Assembly (NCBI GenBank): GCA_029448655.1
Contig: JACCLO010000049.1
Location: 1-64,000 of the forward strand
From: Wolfiporia cocos
Lineage: Eukaryota > Basidiomycota > Agaricomycetes > Polyporales > Phaeolaceae
Direction: 5' to 3'
DNA: 64,000 nucleotides
Shown: one piece after another, positions 42,093 to 53,510 of the stretch
How the letters are laid out: every line of letters begins with the position of its first letter
Position numbering within the stretch: the stretch's first letter is position 1
Notes under the pieces: model-generated
The model's database searches: none
Seen by the model: the letters and a program-made list of their open reading frames with translations, nothing else
Told to the model about the DNA's origin: nothing
Translations under genes and position numbers: made by a program

Positions 42093-44029
42093 ATCCTTGC
42101 CTATGTGTGCTGTGTACTAGTATAGTTGCCTGTACTGCTGACCTGCTTGTAAAAAATTGTGAAAATTTATATCACTATTACAAGAATCATGCATGTGATA
42201 AGTCCCGATCTTTCCAGATCTGGGTTGACTTGTGGGTCTATGGTCAGAAAGTGCAAGGCTTGGCTTTAATCGATAGTGGAGCAACGTTATCAGTCATCAA
42301 CTCAGACTTTGTTGACAAACATCGTCTAGTCACCCACGATAAGAAAGACCCTTTTTGGATTCATAATGCAGATGGATCATACAACAAAAATGGTCTCATC
42401 AATAAGTCAGTTAAAGGATTCATGCAACATGGCGAGCACAAGGAAAAGGTATTCCTTACCATCATGAAAATCCACAACCACGACCTTATCCTAGGATATG
42501 ACTGGTTAATTAAACATAACCCCACTATGGACTGGAACTCTGGCAGTCTGGTATATCGATGTGGGTCTGCATGCCCAGAAGCCTCAGAATCGTCCCCTGA
42601 TTCGGAAGAAGTTGCACCCGATGACGAAGAGGACAATAATAACATCAGCAACATTTGGGATTCTGCGCTAGACACGATTGGAGATGGAAACCCTGATGAT
42701 CCATTTATCAAGTGGATCGGTACCCTGTCCAATGAGGAATTGGGACTCCTCATGGGAATGGTAGGAGAAATCCACCAGAACAGACCAGAAGCTGCAACCG
42801 AAAAATGGAAGCAGCTTGTGCCTAAGGAATATTGGGAATTCGGCCCAATGGTATTTTCGCAAAAAGCATCCGAAAGGATGCCAACACGTAAGCCATATGA
42901 TCATGCCATCAATTTAATCGAAGGCACTCCATTGCCAACACTGGCCAAACCATATTCCCTCTTGCCAAAGGAAGAAAATTCCCTCCGTGACTGGATCGCT
43001 GAAGAAAAGCGAAAAGGCTACATCTGAGATTCAAGCTCCCCTATGGCCAGCCCAGTATTTTTCGTTGCCAAGAAAGATGGAACCTTGTGCATGGTAATCA
43101 ATTACAGGAAGCTGAACGAAATAACTGTGGATAACAAGTACCCTATACCCCAGATATCGGACCTTATCAACCAACTCTCAGGTGCATCGATCTTTACTAA
43201 GATCGACCTGAGATGGGGTTACAACAACGTCCGTATCAAGGAAGGTGATGAATGGAAAACAGCATTCATTACTAAACAGGGGTTGTACGAAGCCATGGTT
43301 ATGTATTTCGGTTTCAAGAACGTGCCAGGGACTTTCCAAGCAATGATGAACGACGTCCTAAAGGATTTCATTGCCACCGGAAAAGTCATAGTCTATCTGG
43401 ACGACATACTGATCTTTGGCAACGACTTAGCGGAACACCGCAAAATCACCAAGGCAGTCCTGAAAAGGCTGCGGGACAATGATCTATATGCCAAACCCGA
43501 GAAATGCTTCTTTGAAAAAAGTAGCATCGACTATTTGGGTATGATAATTTCTAAGGGCAGAGTCGAAATGGACCCCTCGAAACTATCAGGAGTATTAGAT
43601 TGGCTGACCCCAACCAAGGTGAAGGAAGTTCAAGCCTTTTTAGGCTTTGCGAACTTCTATCGGCGGTTTATTCAGGACTTCTTGAAAATTGTGAAACCCC
43701 TGACAACACTCATGAAGAAGTCGGAGAAATGGCATTGGGATGAAGCACAGGAAGAAGCTTTCCAAAAGCTCAAGGCGGCCTTTACAACTGCCCCCATCTT
43801 ACATATTCCGGACAAAATTCAGAAATTCCGTATAGAAGCCAACACATCAGACTTTGCGACTGGAGCAGTCCTAACGCAATGGTCACCAGATAGTTGGAAA
43901 TGGAATCCTTGCGCCTTCTATTCCACAGGCATGACTGCCCCGGAACGGAACTACAAAATTTATGACAAAGAGATGCTAGCCATAATTCGAGCATTAGAAG
44001 AATGGCAACATTATCTTGAAGGTCACCCG
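42089..44029 (+). pseudogene. Gy2 protease, reverse transcriptase and first part of RNase H
   Basis: Protease ALIDSGATLSVI at about 42262; LGYDWLIKHNPTMDW end of protease; LLPKEENSLRDWIAEEKRKG, then a TGA at 43025-43027 where related elements have Arg (CGA), then reverse transcriptase TKIDLRWGYNNVRIKEGDEW and VYLDDILIF (intact YxDD), LGFANFYRRFI; RNase H starts IEANTSDFATGAVL, with Asn (43841-43843) in place of the first catalytic Asp. Coding stops at EGHP where the LTR element begins (44030) and resumes at 50089. Confidence 0.9.
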
Positions 44030-45124
44030 TGACACAGATGGCTCTGTGGATCACCAAGCCAGTATCCTTGCGATGAACTAGGCGAATGGGTGAGGTAGAG
44101 GTTATCAGACGCACGCAGGAGGTAGGAGGTTCTTCTACGGGTACGCCGAGAAGAAGTAGACTGAAGTTATAGAGCGCTTGGCTCCTTACTTAAATACATG
44201 TGTATCGGGAGGGCACGTGCTACTAGCTAGCCGGTGCATTACCGGGTATGTGGCTTTGCCAAGTGTCGAAGCTTCTCTTATCTGATGTTTAGTTACTCTA
44301 TCTAGAATGGCCGTGGAAGGCCTAATGGCCGACCAATCGTAATAGAGGGATTATTTCTTTTTATTGTGTTCGCTAACGCGGGCGCAGCCCGGGTATAGGT
44401 GAAGCCGGTTGCCGGATACCTTGCGGCATAATGGCGATGGCCGTGCTTCGTTGGACTGACCAAGGCGGGACGCCGATGGTCGTTATGTCATGGACCGTTA
44501 AGTTACCGCCGGCATGTGTATGTCCGGACCGGAGGTTAACCGGGACATGTGTTGGTCTTAGCCGTGAGGCGAGGACCGGTGTTTTGGGCAACGCCGTGAT
44601 GGCAGAAGCCCGGACTTGGAGAACGCCGAGTCCGTGGGATGGCCGAGAAGGCCTGAGCCTATAGCGATATTGCCTTGGTGCTATTATAGGTGCTATTTGG
44701 CCGTGTTGCCATTATTATGCGAAGGCGTGGCGCGCCTGAGGTGCCATTGTGATCAAGGATCTTATGGCGGTGGGAAGCCGGAAGGCCGACCCAATAGTAC
44801 AAGGCCGCGAGGCACTGTTTGTACAGTGTGGACATTATTATGCGAGCGTGCCGCGCTCGGCCTATCATTATGATCTAAGATCTATGACGGGCTGGTCTTG
44901 CTCTGACGGGCGAGACCTGTATGACGTATGCTGTACGTTTGCTATTGGACGTGGTTGTACCGTAGCGTTACGTAGCTGGTCATGTGGTTGATAAGCCCAG
45001 TTAAGAGCTTGTCGTGTGGCAATGGGAGTTAACCCGTAGATAACTTGTAGTTAGACGTATAAATCCCAGGTAAATTGCTATAATCGTAGGAAAAATGCTG
45101 TAAGCCCCAGATAAATCTGTGACA
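44030..45124 (-). repeat. LTR of the LARD-like element (3' copy)
   Basis: Matches 48990-50083 with scattered single-base indels and substitutions. Confidence 0.9.
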
Positions 45125-48100
45125 TTACCCCCGCTTTAGGTTTCATCGTCCCTGATGAAACTATTCCTCATTGTGTACGTCCCAAGAGCGGTATAACGCG
45201 TGATGACGAAGTGTCAAATGCCGTTATGGTGCTGCTTCAATTTGTCAATTGAACAGGGATAAATGGGAGTTTCAGGACTTGTGGTGGAACCTGAGCGTGG
45301 AAGGCGATTTTATTCCTTATAGTGATTTGTAACGCGTGATAGCGAAGTGCTAAATGCCGTTACTAGCGATTATCAACGCGTGATGACCGAAAGGTCAAAT
45401 GCCGTTGTTAGGGAGATGTAGTCGTGTTACTAGAGTGTGCTGTCATTGTGCATGCGGATCCTAAGAGGAGGGACTCTCCTGTTATCGCTGAAGGTGTTCT
45501 AGTGCCTTTTCGCGACCTTGGTCGGATTATTGCTTTTGCTTATGACGTTACTCGTAGTAGAAGGCGATATGGAAATGGTCATCATATAGTGCCTTTGAAT
45601 CTACTTGTAATCTGTATCTCCAATAGCTTGCCAAGCGTATTAGAGGGTGCATTGTGTCGTTGTACGTATTTCGGATAGCATTGTGCGATATTCCTTAGAG
45701 TGAGGGCTTCACTGTTAGCTCTGGAGATTTTCTAGTGTCTCTTCGAGCCCTTGGGCGGATATGTTGCTTATGCGTAGTACCCATTGAGTGTGACATAGCG
45801 GTGCTTTTTCGACGTCTATTGCCTAGCGGTGAATGGGATTGCAAGTTCCTTCGTTCGCGTGGCGGGTGTCTTAGGCTTTGTGCTTGTACAGGGGTAATCC
45901 TACTTTGTACGACTTATGCGGTTTGAACGGTTATTAAAGGGCGTCGCCTTATGAACGTTTATGAGGCGTCGCCTCCCTAGTATCGCAAGTACTAAGCGTG
46001 TGACATTTGTCAATGCCCATTTGTTACAGGGGTTGTGTCCCCTAGTTAGATTGCTTCTACGTAGCGATCTCTTCGGAGTCGTAAGTTCCGGAATGAAGCT
46101 GTGCCTTCGTTGTTGTATGCACTTATTTATTAACGAGTAGGCTTCTCGTGTAAAACCCCATAGTATAAGTACTAATCATTGTGCATTATGGTCAATGCTT
46201 ATGATTGTATTCCCTGATACTGTAGTGTCGTTGCCGTAGTGAGGCCTTATTGGGTAACCGTGAGAACATACATCCTTGTCAGGAGTTGTCTCGTATAGGT
46301 GTATCCCGTAAGGGCTGAAGTCCCATGGTGGCGATGACGGTAGTTTCCAATGTGCTTGTATGTCGTTAAAGTCGTTCTTCGATTGAGTATGACATTGTAA
46401 GCGTGGGAACTGGGATGATCGTTGGGGAAGGGTATATTTCGCTATTGGATAGATAGCTACTATATTCCTATTACAGGGTTGTCGTCCATATACGAATAGG
46501 ACAGTACGAGCATGAATGAGGGTAATCGGGCCTCTTAGTGCATGTCGTTTGTTGCTTTAATGACCGTAAGGTTCATTTGTAAGCGTGGGATAGTGGACTT
46601 GTTAAGGTCCTAGGTGCGAAATTAGGGTTTCCACCCCCTCTTTCACGTTTGATCTCCCGATCAAACCTATCCAGATGGTTTTGGTTTTTAAAGAGGTTAA
46701 ACCGCCTCTATACCCAGATAAGGGTGGGTGGATGTGGGCCGAAGGTATTCTTGACGTATATCCATATACGGCTGTATCCAGTGTAGTCGCTCGCATATGC
46801 GACCAGATTTTTATACTAAGGTTTCCAAGCCCTAGTTTGTCGGAATCGAAGGGTTTTCCAGGCCCATATTCGATGTAGTGACGAGATGTAATCCTTTCTT
46901 GACGTAAGGATACAGATCCGGATTTATTTATTACGCGTCTCGACGGCGTAGGTTTCCGTAAACCAAGCAATTAAATGATAACCGATTGCCAAATCGGCTT
47001 GATTGAATTAATAAGGGGGACTCCCTTGTTATCTCTGGAAGTTTTCGAGTGCTTCTTCGAGACCTTTTGCGGACGATCGCATTGAGTTGCTAAGGTGTAT
47101 TTTTCGAATTCGGTTATTCTCCCCACAGAGAAAAGTTGAATCGAAGTGAAATCAAAAGTGAGGTAGCTAGCCTCGTGACGAATTTTGCGATTGGCGTGCG
47201 AAATTGTCGACTTCAATACAGGGGGGGACCGGTTGGAAACCGGTGTAGATTCGGCGATTGTGCGAGAATGCCGAATGAAGTGTGATTCTAGAAGCCTTGC
47301 GGCCTCCGCTACACTTCAAGGGAACGCGTATTAATAGCGTGTGTCCCTTGTTTTCCTTTCCTCTAACCCAGATTGCAAGATTCAATGAAGTAATCTTGTT
47401 GCGATCTGTTTGTACATGGGTGGCTGGTGGAAACAGCGCTGTACCCAATTATTTATAGACGCTTGTCAGACGTCTCTTCCCAATCGGATGGTAATTTCCT
47501 TGTCAGGAATTCCATTACCAAAAGGGGTGCCCCCGTTCTAAGGTTCTTTGTGACATGTGACCAAATGACAGATGCTCAATAACCCGAATCCCCTTTTCAG
47601 GAGCGAAGACCGAAGTCAAACGGGCGCCGATAGATTAAGAATCTTAATCGACTTGGTACTTAGGCATTCCCATAGTAATAATAGTTATAAGCATATGTTT
47701 GCCAAGCGTACGCGATCCTACGTCGAGTAAGGTACTAGTATCGTTTTTCGATTGACTTATTGTACCTAAGACGTAAAAGGTTGCTTTATATGTACATAAG
47801 CGACCTTAACCAGGCTAGATAACCTGGGAACCAGCAGGTGACGCAGGATTTCCAGAGGCGAATACAAATGCTATTGGACGGTTTCTAAGCTACTTTACAA
47901 AGTAAGTAAGCTACTAGGAGCCGCCACTAAAACTACATATTTATCTACTTATTGACTGGGATACCAGGGTACCTGAAAGAGAGCTCATCATCAGCGATCA
48001 ACGCTGAGTGGTCATGTCTAACACAAGAAGAACGGGGGCATGGTTAGGGGCGCCCTTGTCAGGACGCCGCGCGGAATTTAGCCGACAGGTGTCTTCATCG

Positions 48101-48989
48101 AAGCGCGCGACTTCCTTCTAGAAAGAGAGTCGGTGACTGCCAGCGCTTGATAAGCTGGGTCACATGGTTGGGAATAGGATACACAGCCCATTTCCTCGTG
48201 GAGATGAGCTGGAAAGTGGTCGCAGTATTACACCGCGACCGGTCCGCGCTTTAGTGGTAAGGCTTGCCATCTATAGCCACCTGGGTGTCACATCAGGGCT
48301 AAAAAACCATCCGTCGATCTAAGATCGCGCATTCACGAGCGCTCCACACATCAAGGATGGTGGGCAACGCCGCATGCTTCCGGTGGGGCCCCAACTCGGT
48401 TTAACCCAGGCTCGCACACCGAGCTGCCCGTAGGACTTACGCTATTGGCTACCGCGAGTGACCTCGGCTGGTTTGGCCTTGCGAGCCGCACCACCTCACC
48501 ACTTGGATTCCCCGAAGGAGATCCCAAGCGGGCCCCTTACGCCTGGGGGGCGGCTTTGGAAGATTCCCACACCCAACTAAGGGAATACGCCGAAGCGCAT
48601 ATCCCTATGGGGATCCTACTGGTAGTGTTGGGTCCCTGAACAGGGATTGCCAAGACAGGGGGCTGCGCGCACACAGGCAGACGGTCCCCTTTTCCCAATA
48701 GGCGGGTCTCAACCGCTGGCACCAGCAACCTTGTCAGGAAGCCGGCGCCTCTCCTTAACCCTGGAGTCCGGGTTCGCAGGACGCATGCTGCTGATTAGGC
48801 AAGCAGCGCCCCACTGGGTGGCAGCAGGCCGCTAAGCCCGCCGCCGATGTATCCCAATCCGCAACCACGGAGCATACATCCCCTTTGCAGGAGAGTAGCG
48901 GCCCCTGCGCTATCTCAGACACCTGTTGGAGGAAAAACCCAGGCGCCACCAGTTAAGGAGGCGCAGGGGGGTAGGTAGTTCTATTCTTA
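45125..48989 (-). other. Non-coding interior of the LARD-like element
   Basis: Includes three to five copies of a motif containing GCGTGATGACGAAGTG..AAATGCCGTT (about 45191, 45330, 45372 and weaker ones near 46000 and 46170). Right third (47950-48989) is GC-richer and may be the packaging/leader region next to the 5' LTR. No protein-coding signal. Confidence 0.6.
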
Positions 48990-50083
48990 TGACACAGATG
49001 GCTCTGTGGGACTCACCAAGCCAGTATCCTGCGATGAACTAGGCGACTTAGGTGAGGAAGAGGTTATCAGACGCAGTAGGAGGTAGGAGGTTCTTCTACG
49101 GCGTACGCCGAGAAGAATAGAACTGAAGTTAAAGAGCGCTTGGCTCCTACTTATATACATTGTGTCGGGAGGGCACGTGCTACTAGCTAGCGGTTGCCTT
49201 ACCGGGTTATGTGGCTTTGCCAAGTGGCGAAGCTTTATCTTATCTGATGTTTAGTTACTCTATCTAGAATGGCCGTGGAAGGCCCTAATGGCCGACCCAA
49301 TCGTAATAGAGGGATTATGTCTTATCTGTGATACTAACGCGGGCGCAGCCCGGGTATAGGTGAAGCCGGTTGCCGGATACCTTGCGGCATAATGGCGATT
49401 GGCCGTGCTTCGTTGGATGACCAAGGCGAGACGCCGAGGTCGTTATGCCATTGGACGGGTAGTACCGTGGCATGTGTTACAGCCCGGTCCGGATGGTTAC
49501 CGGGGCATGTATTGGTCTTAGCCGTGAGGCGAGGACCGGTGTTTGGGCAGCGCCGTGATGGCAGAAGCCCGGGACTTGGAGAACGCCGAGTCCGTGAGAT
49601 GGCCGAGAAGGCCGAGCCTATAGCGATATTGCCTTGATGCTAATATAGTGCTATTTGGCCGTGTTGCCATTATTATGCGAAGGCGTGGCGCGCCTGAGGT
49701 GCCATTGTGATCAAGGATCTTATGGCGGTGGGAAGCCGGGAAGGCCGACCCAATAGTACAAGGCCGCGAGGCACTGTTTGTACATGTGGACATTATTATG
49801 CGAGCGTGCCGCGCTCGGCCTATCATTATGATCTACGATCTATGACGTGGCTGGTCTTGCTCTGACGGGCGAGACCTTTATGACGTAGCTGTAACTATGC
49901 TATTGGACCGGAAGGTGCCGTAGCGTTATGTATGCTGGTCATGTGGTGATAAGCCCAGTTAAGAGCTTGTCGTGGTGGCAATGGGAGTTAACCCGTAGAT
50001 AACTTGTAGTTAGACGTATAAATCCCAGGTAAATTGCTATAATCGTAGGAAAAATGCTGTAAGCCCCAGATAAATCTGTGACA
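48990..50083 (-). repeat. LTR of the LARD-like element (5' copy)
   Basis: See 44030-45124; ends and length agree to one base. Confidence 0.9.
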
Positions 50084-50088
50084 ACCCG

Positions 50089-50171
50089 GAAAAATTCGAA
50101 GTATGGTCGGATCATCTGAACCTAACCTACTTCAAGACGGCTCAGAAGCTCACCAGGAGACAGGCAAGATG
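50089..50171 (+). pseudogene. Gy2 RNase H piece between two insertions
   Basis: Reads [27 protein letters not shown]: the end of RNase H with the SDH motif. It joins to 44029 on the left and 51068 on the right after removing the insertions. Confidence 0.85.
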
Positions 50172-51067
50172 TGACACAGATCTAACTGTGGGACTCACCG
50201 CCTAATCCACAAGGTGAGGGGAATAAGCAGGCAAGCAGTCAGAAGGCGCGCAGAAGAGAGGTGAAGTTCTTCTAGGGCGCGCAGCGCCTAGAAGAACAGA
50301 ACTAACGACTAAAGGCGTTAAGCCCTATCTTATATACATGCTTATACTTGATTACGTAAGTAAGGGAATGGTCCTACCCTAAACGTGTTAGTCATATGCT
50401 TGCATAAGGCGATGGTGTCAGTATGGCACCATCCGTATATCATAATGATGCGATAAGGCATCATGCATAGGTATCTATAGTGACCATGCTAGCCAGTAAT
50501 GGACTTAGCCAGTAAGATACGAGGGATGGATCAGAAGATCCGCATACATGGTTACCGGGCCGGAGGCCTGGATCATAATGACGTCATGATTGGAAATGAT
50601 GATGTCATGGAATGTACTAGACCATGGGTCTAGAATAGTGATGCCATTATTGTGTAATGATGGCGTGCTATGGATTGGACTGGGCTGTAGGCCTAGGTCC
50701 AATGGTGTCATAATTGGTAATGATGACGAAGGGGTTACATCATAGTGATGTCATAGCCAGGGGCTAGACCATATGATGTCATGATGATATCATTATTTGT
50801 AATGATGGTATCATGGGTTAGAATAGACCATAGGTCTAGTCTTGTGACAGAGTGTCATGTAACATGTCATGCTTGATGACTAGCGTGTAAGCGCCGTGTC
50901 ATAGATGCTTAGTAGCGCGTAAGCACTCTTGGGCTTAGGTAATAACTGTTAGGTTACACCGGCATGTCGGCTTGTACTGATAAGTACAGGATAACTCGTA
51001 GGTATGCGTAATAATACCGGATAAATGGCAATTAATTGCGGAAAAATGTCAGATCTGTGACAAGATG
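50167..51067 (-). mobile_element. Solo LTR (50172-51062, 891 bp) in Gy2 pol
   Basis: TGACACAG..CTGTGACA with duplication AGATG (50167-50171, 51063-51067). Related to the solo LTR at 53839-54711. Confidence 0.9.
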
Positions 51068-52742
51068 GGCATTATATCTGTCAAGATTTAACTTCTCCAT
51101 GCACCATAAACCAGGAAAAACCATGCTTACTGCAGACCCTCTGTCCAGGAGACCAGACCATGAAGAGGGGGTGGAACTCGACAATAGGAACAATATTCTG
51201 TTGAAACCGGAATTTTTTGTTAACTTTGCGCGAGAATTAGCCATCCTTGCGTTCGAGCCCCTCCATCAGTTGGTAATCCCAGATGACGAACTCCAACGAG
51301 AAATACACAAAGCATTGCTAGACAACGAGGTAACCAAGGACTACAAAGGCCTATTGGAGTCAGGACCTCACGAATTCGGCAAGTCTCTCAGAGACTGGAA
51401 CTACGAGAATGGTCTACTCTTGTACCATAACAAGATCTACGTTCCCAAGGCACCAGAAGAGCTTAGAAATAAGGTCTTACAATTACACCATGACCACCCT
51501 ACTGCAGGGCATATGGGGAGATGGAAGACATACAAACTCATCTCACGTAATTACTGGTGGCCAGGACTAACCAACTCGGTAAAGAAATACATACAGGAAT
51601 GCGACACATGCCAGCAAATGAAGAATCGCCCGCAAAAGCCATATGGACCCCTGATACCTAACGAAGTACCAGAAGCCCCATGGGAGATAATAACCATGGA
51701 TTTCATTATGTACCTACCCAAGTCGAAGATAGACAACAAGGTGTATGACGGAATCATGGTTGTAGTCAATTGCTTGACCAAGCGAGCATGCTTCTTCCCC
51801 ATCTCCAGCAAATTCGGAACAAAGGATCCCGTAAGAGTCCTATACAGAAGGTTTTACCCAATACATGGGCTACCTAAACGTATCATTTCCGATCACGGAG
51901 TGCAGTTTGCATCCAAACTATTCGGCGAATGGTGTAAACTGCTAGGGATAGAACATGCCATGACTATGGCATATCACCCACAGGCAGATGGACAGATGGA
52001 AAGAATGAATCAGACACTTGAACAATACCTCAGATGCTATGTAAACTCGTATTGCAAAGACAATTGGTCTCAATTCCTGCCTACGGCGGAATTTGCATAC
52101 AACAACGCAGCGTCAGAGACTACCAAGATGTCACCATTCTACGTCGAGTTGGGAAGGCACCCAAAGGCTGGGCCAGCAGATTTAGCTATTCAGGCAAAAG
52201 CAGACCTTAATGAAATTGCAACCGATCGTTGGAACGCTCAGGAGCAAGCCAAAGCCGCAATGCAGTTAGCAGCTGACAGTATGAAGTGGTATTACAATCA
52301 ATCGATCCAGAAAGTACCCTTCAAGGTTGGAGACAAGGTTATGATAGACGTAAGGGATTACCAAACATCCGAAAGAAGTTTGGCCCCCAGGTACATCGGC
52401 CCGTTCAAAATAGTCGAACAACTGTCACCCGTGACTTTCAGACTACACATGGATGGCCAATACCGAGCCTATCACCCGGTCTTCCATGCGTCAAAGCTAA
52501 CACCATATACCGGCAAGGAAGAAGCTCCAGAACCAGATAAGTCAGGAGAATACGAAGTGGAGCAAATACTCAACCACAGATTCACACCCTCAGGAAAACT
52601 ACAATTCCTGGTGCGATGGTTAGGGTACTCCATGGGAGAAGACACATGGGAATATGAAGATGACTTCGTCAACACTAAGGAGTTGGTAGACGAATACAAG
52701 GCAGAACATGCCCTTAACGCACATACCGCTCCGCGAAGATGA
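51068..52742 (+). pseudogene. Gy2 integrase and chromodomain
   Basis: Starts within RNase H/linker (WALYLSRFNFSMHHKPGK), then integrase: zinc site HHDHPTAGHMG..CDTCQQMK, catalytic MDFIMYLP, ISDHGVQFASKL, HPQADGQMERMNQ (D, D, E intact), tail GDKVMIDVRDY and HPVFHASKLTPY, and chromodomain YEVEQILNHRFTPSGKLQFL, VRWLGY, WEYEDDF. Ends at TGA 52740-52742 (after APRR), but the same frame continues without a stop into the dUTPase. Confidence 0.9.
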
Positions 52743-53474
52743 CACACCCACAATATTCAAGTATTCGAACCAGATGACAACCCAGACTGGAAAGTTGGGG
52801 ATTGTTATCTATGGCCAGATGATTGGCCACTGCAGAGAGGTGAATTTACTCCGGAAGAATGCAAGAAAGTACGGAAGTGGTTAGTACGGGACAAATTCGG
52901 CAACTCCGTAGAAGAAGGCACTTGCTTCAACGAATATCTCGAATTCGCAGTAGGACCCCAGGGCACATATCCAGAAAGAGGCACTGAACATGCCACCGGA
53001 TTTGACATCTACTCAGCCGAAGCTACCAGGATAAACCCTCACACCACCATGCTCGTGAAAACAGACCTAAGAATCCTATTCCCTTATGGATTCAGCGGCA
53101 AACTGGAGACACATTCTAGCATGGCGAAGAAGGGCATACAGGTACAAGGCAGAGTCATAGACTGGGATTACTGTGGAGAAGTGATAGTCATGCTCTACAA
53201 CTTCACCGGATATCCATACATGGTTAACCATAGGGACAAGATAGCACAATTACTTCTGCAACCTGTCCCTCAACCAGAAATCCACCATAGTACAACCTAC
53301 ATGTACAATCAACAATACTTGAAGGACACAGCTCGTGGTGACAAAGGCTTTGGTCATACTGGTAGACACTTGGGAGAAGTCAAAATACTCCCTCATGACT
53401 ATGAGGATTGGGACCGCCTGATGGAGCCCTCAGCGAGCAAGTGGCAAGATGTCGAACCACCGATCACCGAGTAA
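52743..53474 (+). pseudogene. Gy2 dUTPase, C-terminal to the chromodomain
   Basis: In frame with integrase beyond one TGA. After a linker of about 85 residues (WKVGDCYLWPDDWPL; EECKKVRKWL) come dUTPase motifs: ATGFDIYSAEA (1), a weakened motif 2 (ETHSSMAKKG), GRVIDWDYCGEVIVMLYNF (3, catalytic Asp kept), KIAQLLLQPV (4), RGDKGFGHTGR (5). Trimeric dUTPases hydrolyse dUTP. The TGA is probably a mutated CGA; if the stop were real, only readthrough or a new start at 53049 would express the domain. Confidence 0.8.
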
Positions 53475-53497
53475 CCTTTGCAGGGACCGCAAATCTT

Positions 53498-53510
53498 GAA
53501 GAGGGGGTAA
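53498..53510 (+). other. Gy2 polypurine tract
   Basis: GAAGAGGGGGTAA immediately before the 3' LTR start TGTCACAAATTT. Confidence 0.75.

Larger units (their letters stand above)
44025..50088 (-). mobile_element. Non-coding LTR element (LARD-like), 44030-50083, inserted in Gy2
   Basis: LTRs 44030-45124 (1095 bp) and 48990-50083 (1094 bp) start TGACACAG and end CTGTGACA on the plus strand, flanked by the duplication ACCCG (44025-44029, 50084-50088). The 3865-bp interior has a polypurine tract next to the left LTR (45125-45137 read on the minus strand: AAAGCGGGGGTAA), so the element is reversed. No frame over about 122 codons and no retroviral motif: a non-autonomous large derivative. Confidence 0.85.

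Noticed and set aside
45180..45410. CRISPR-like array (short repeats with spacers)
   Set aside because: Only a few diverged, irregularly spaced copies inside a eukaryotic LTR element.
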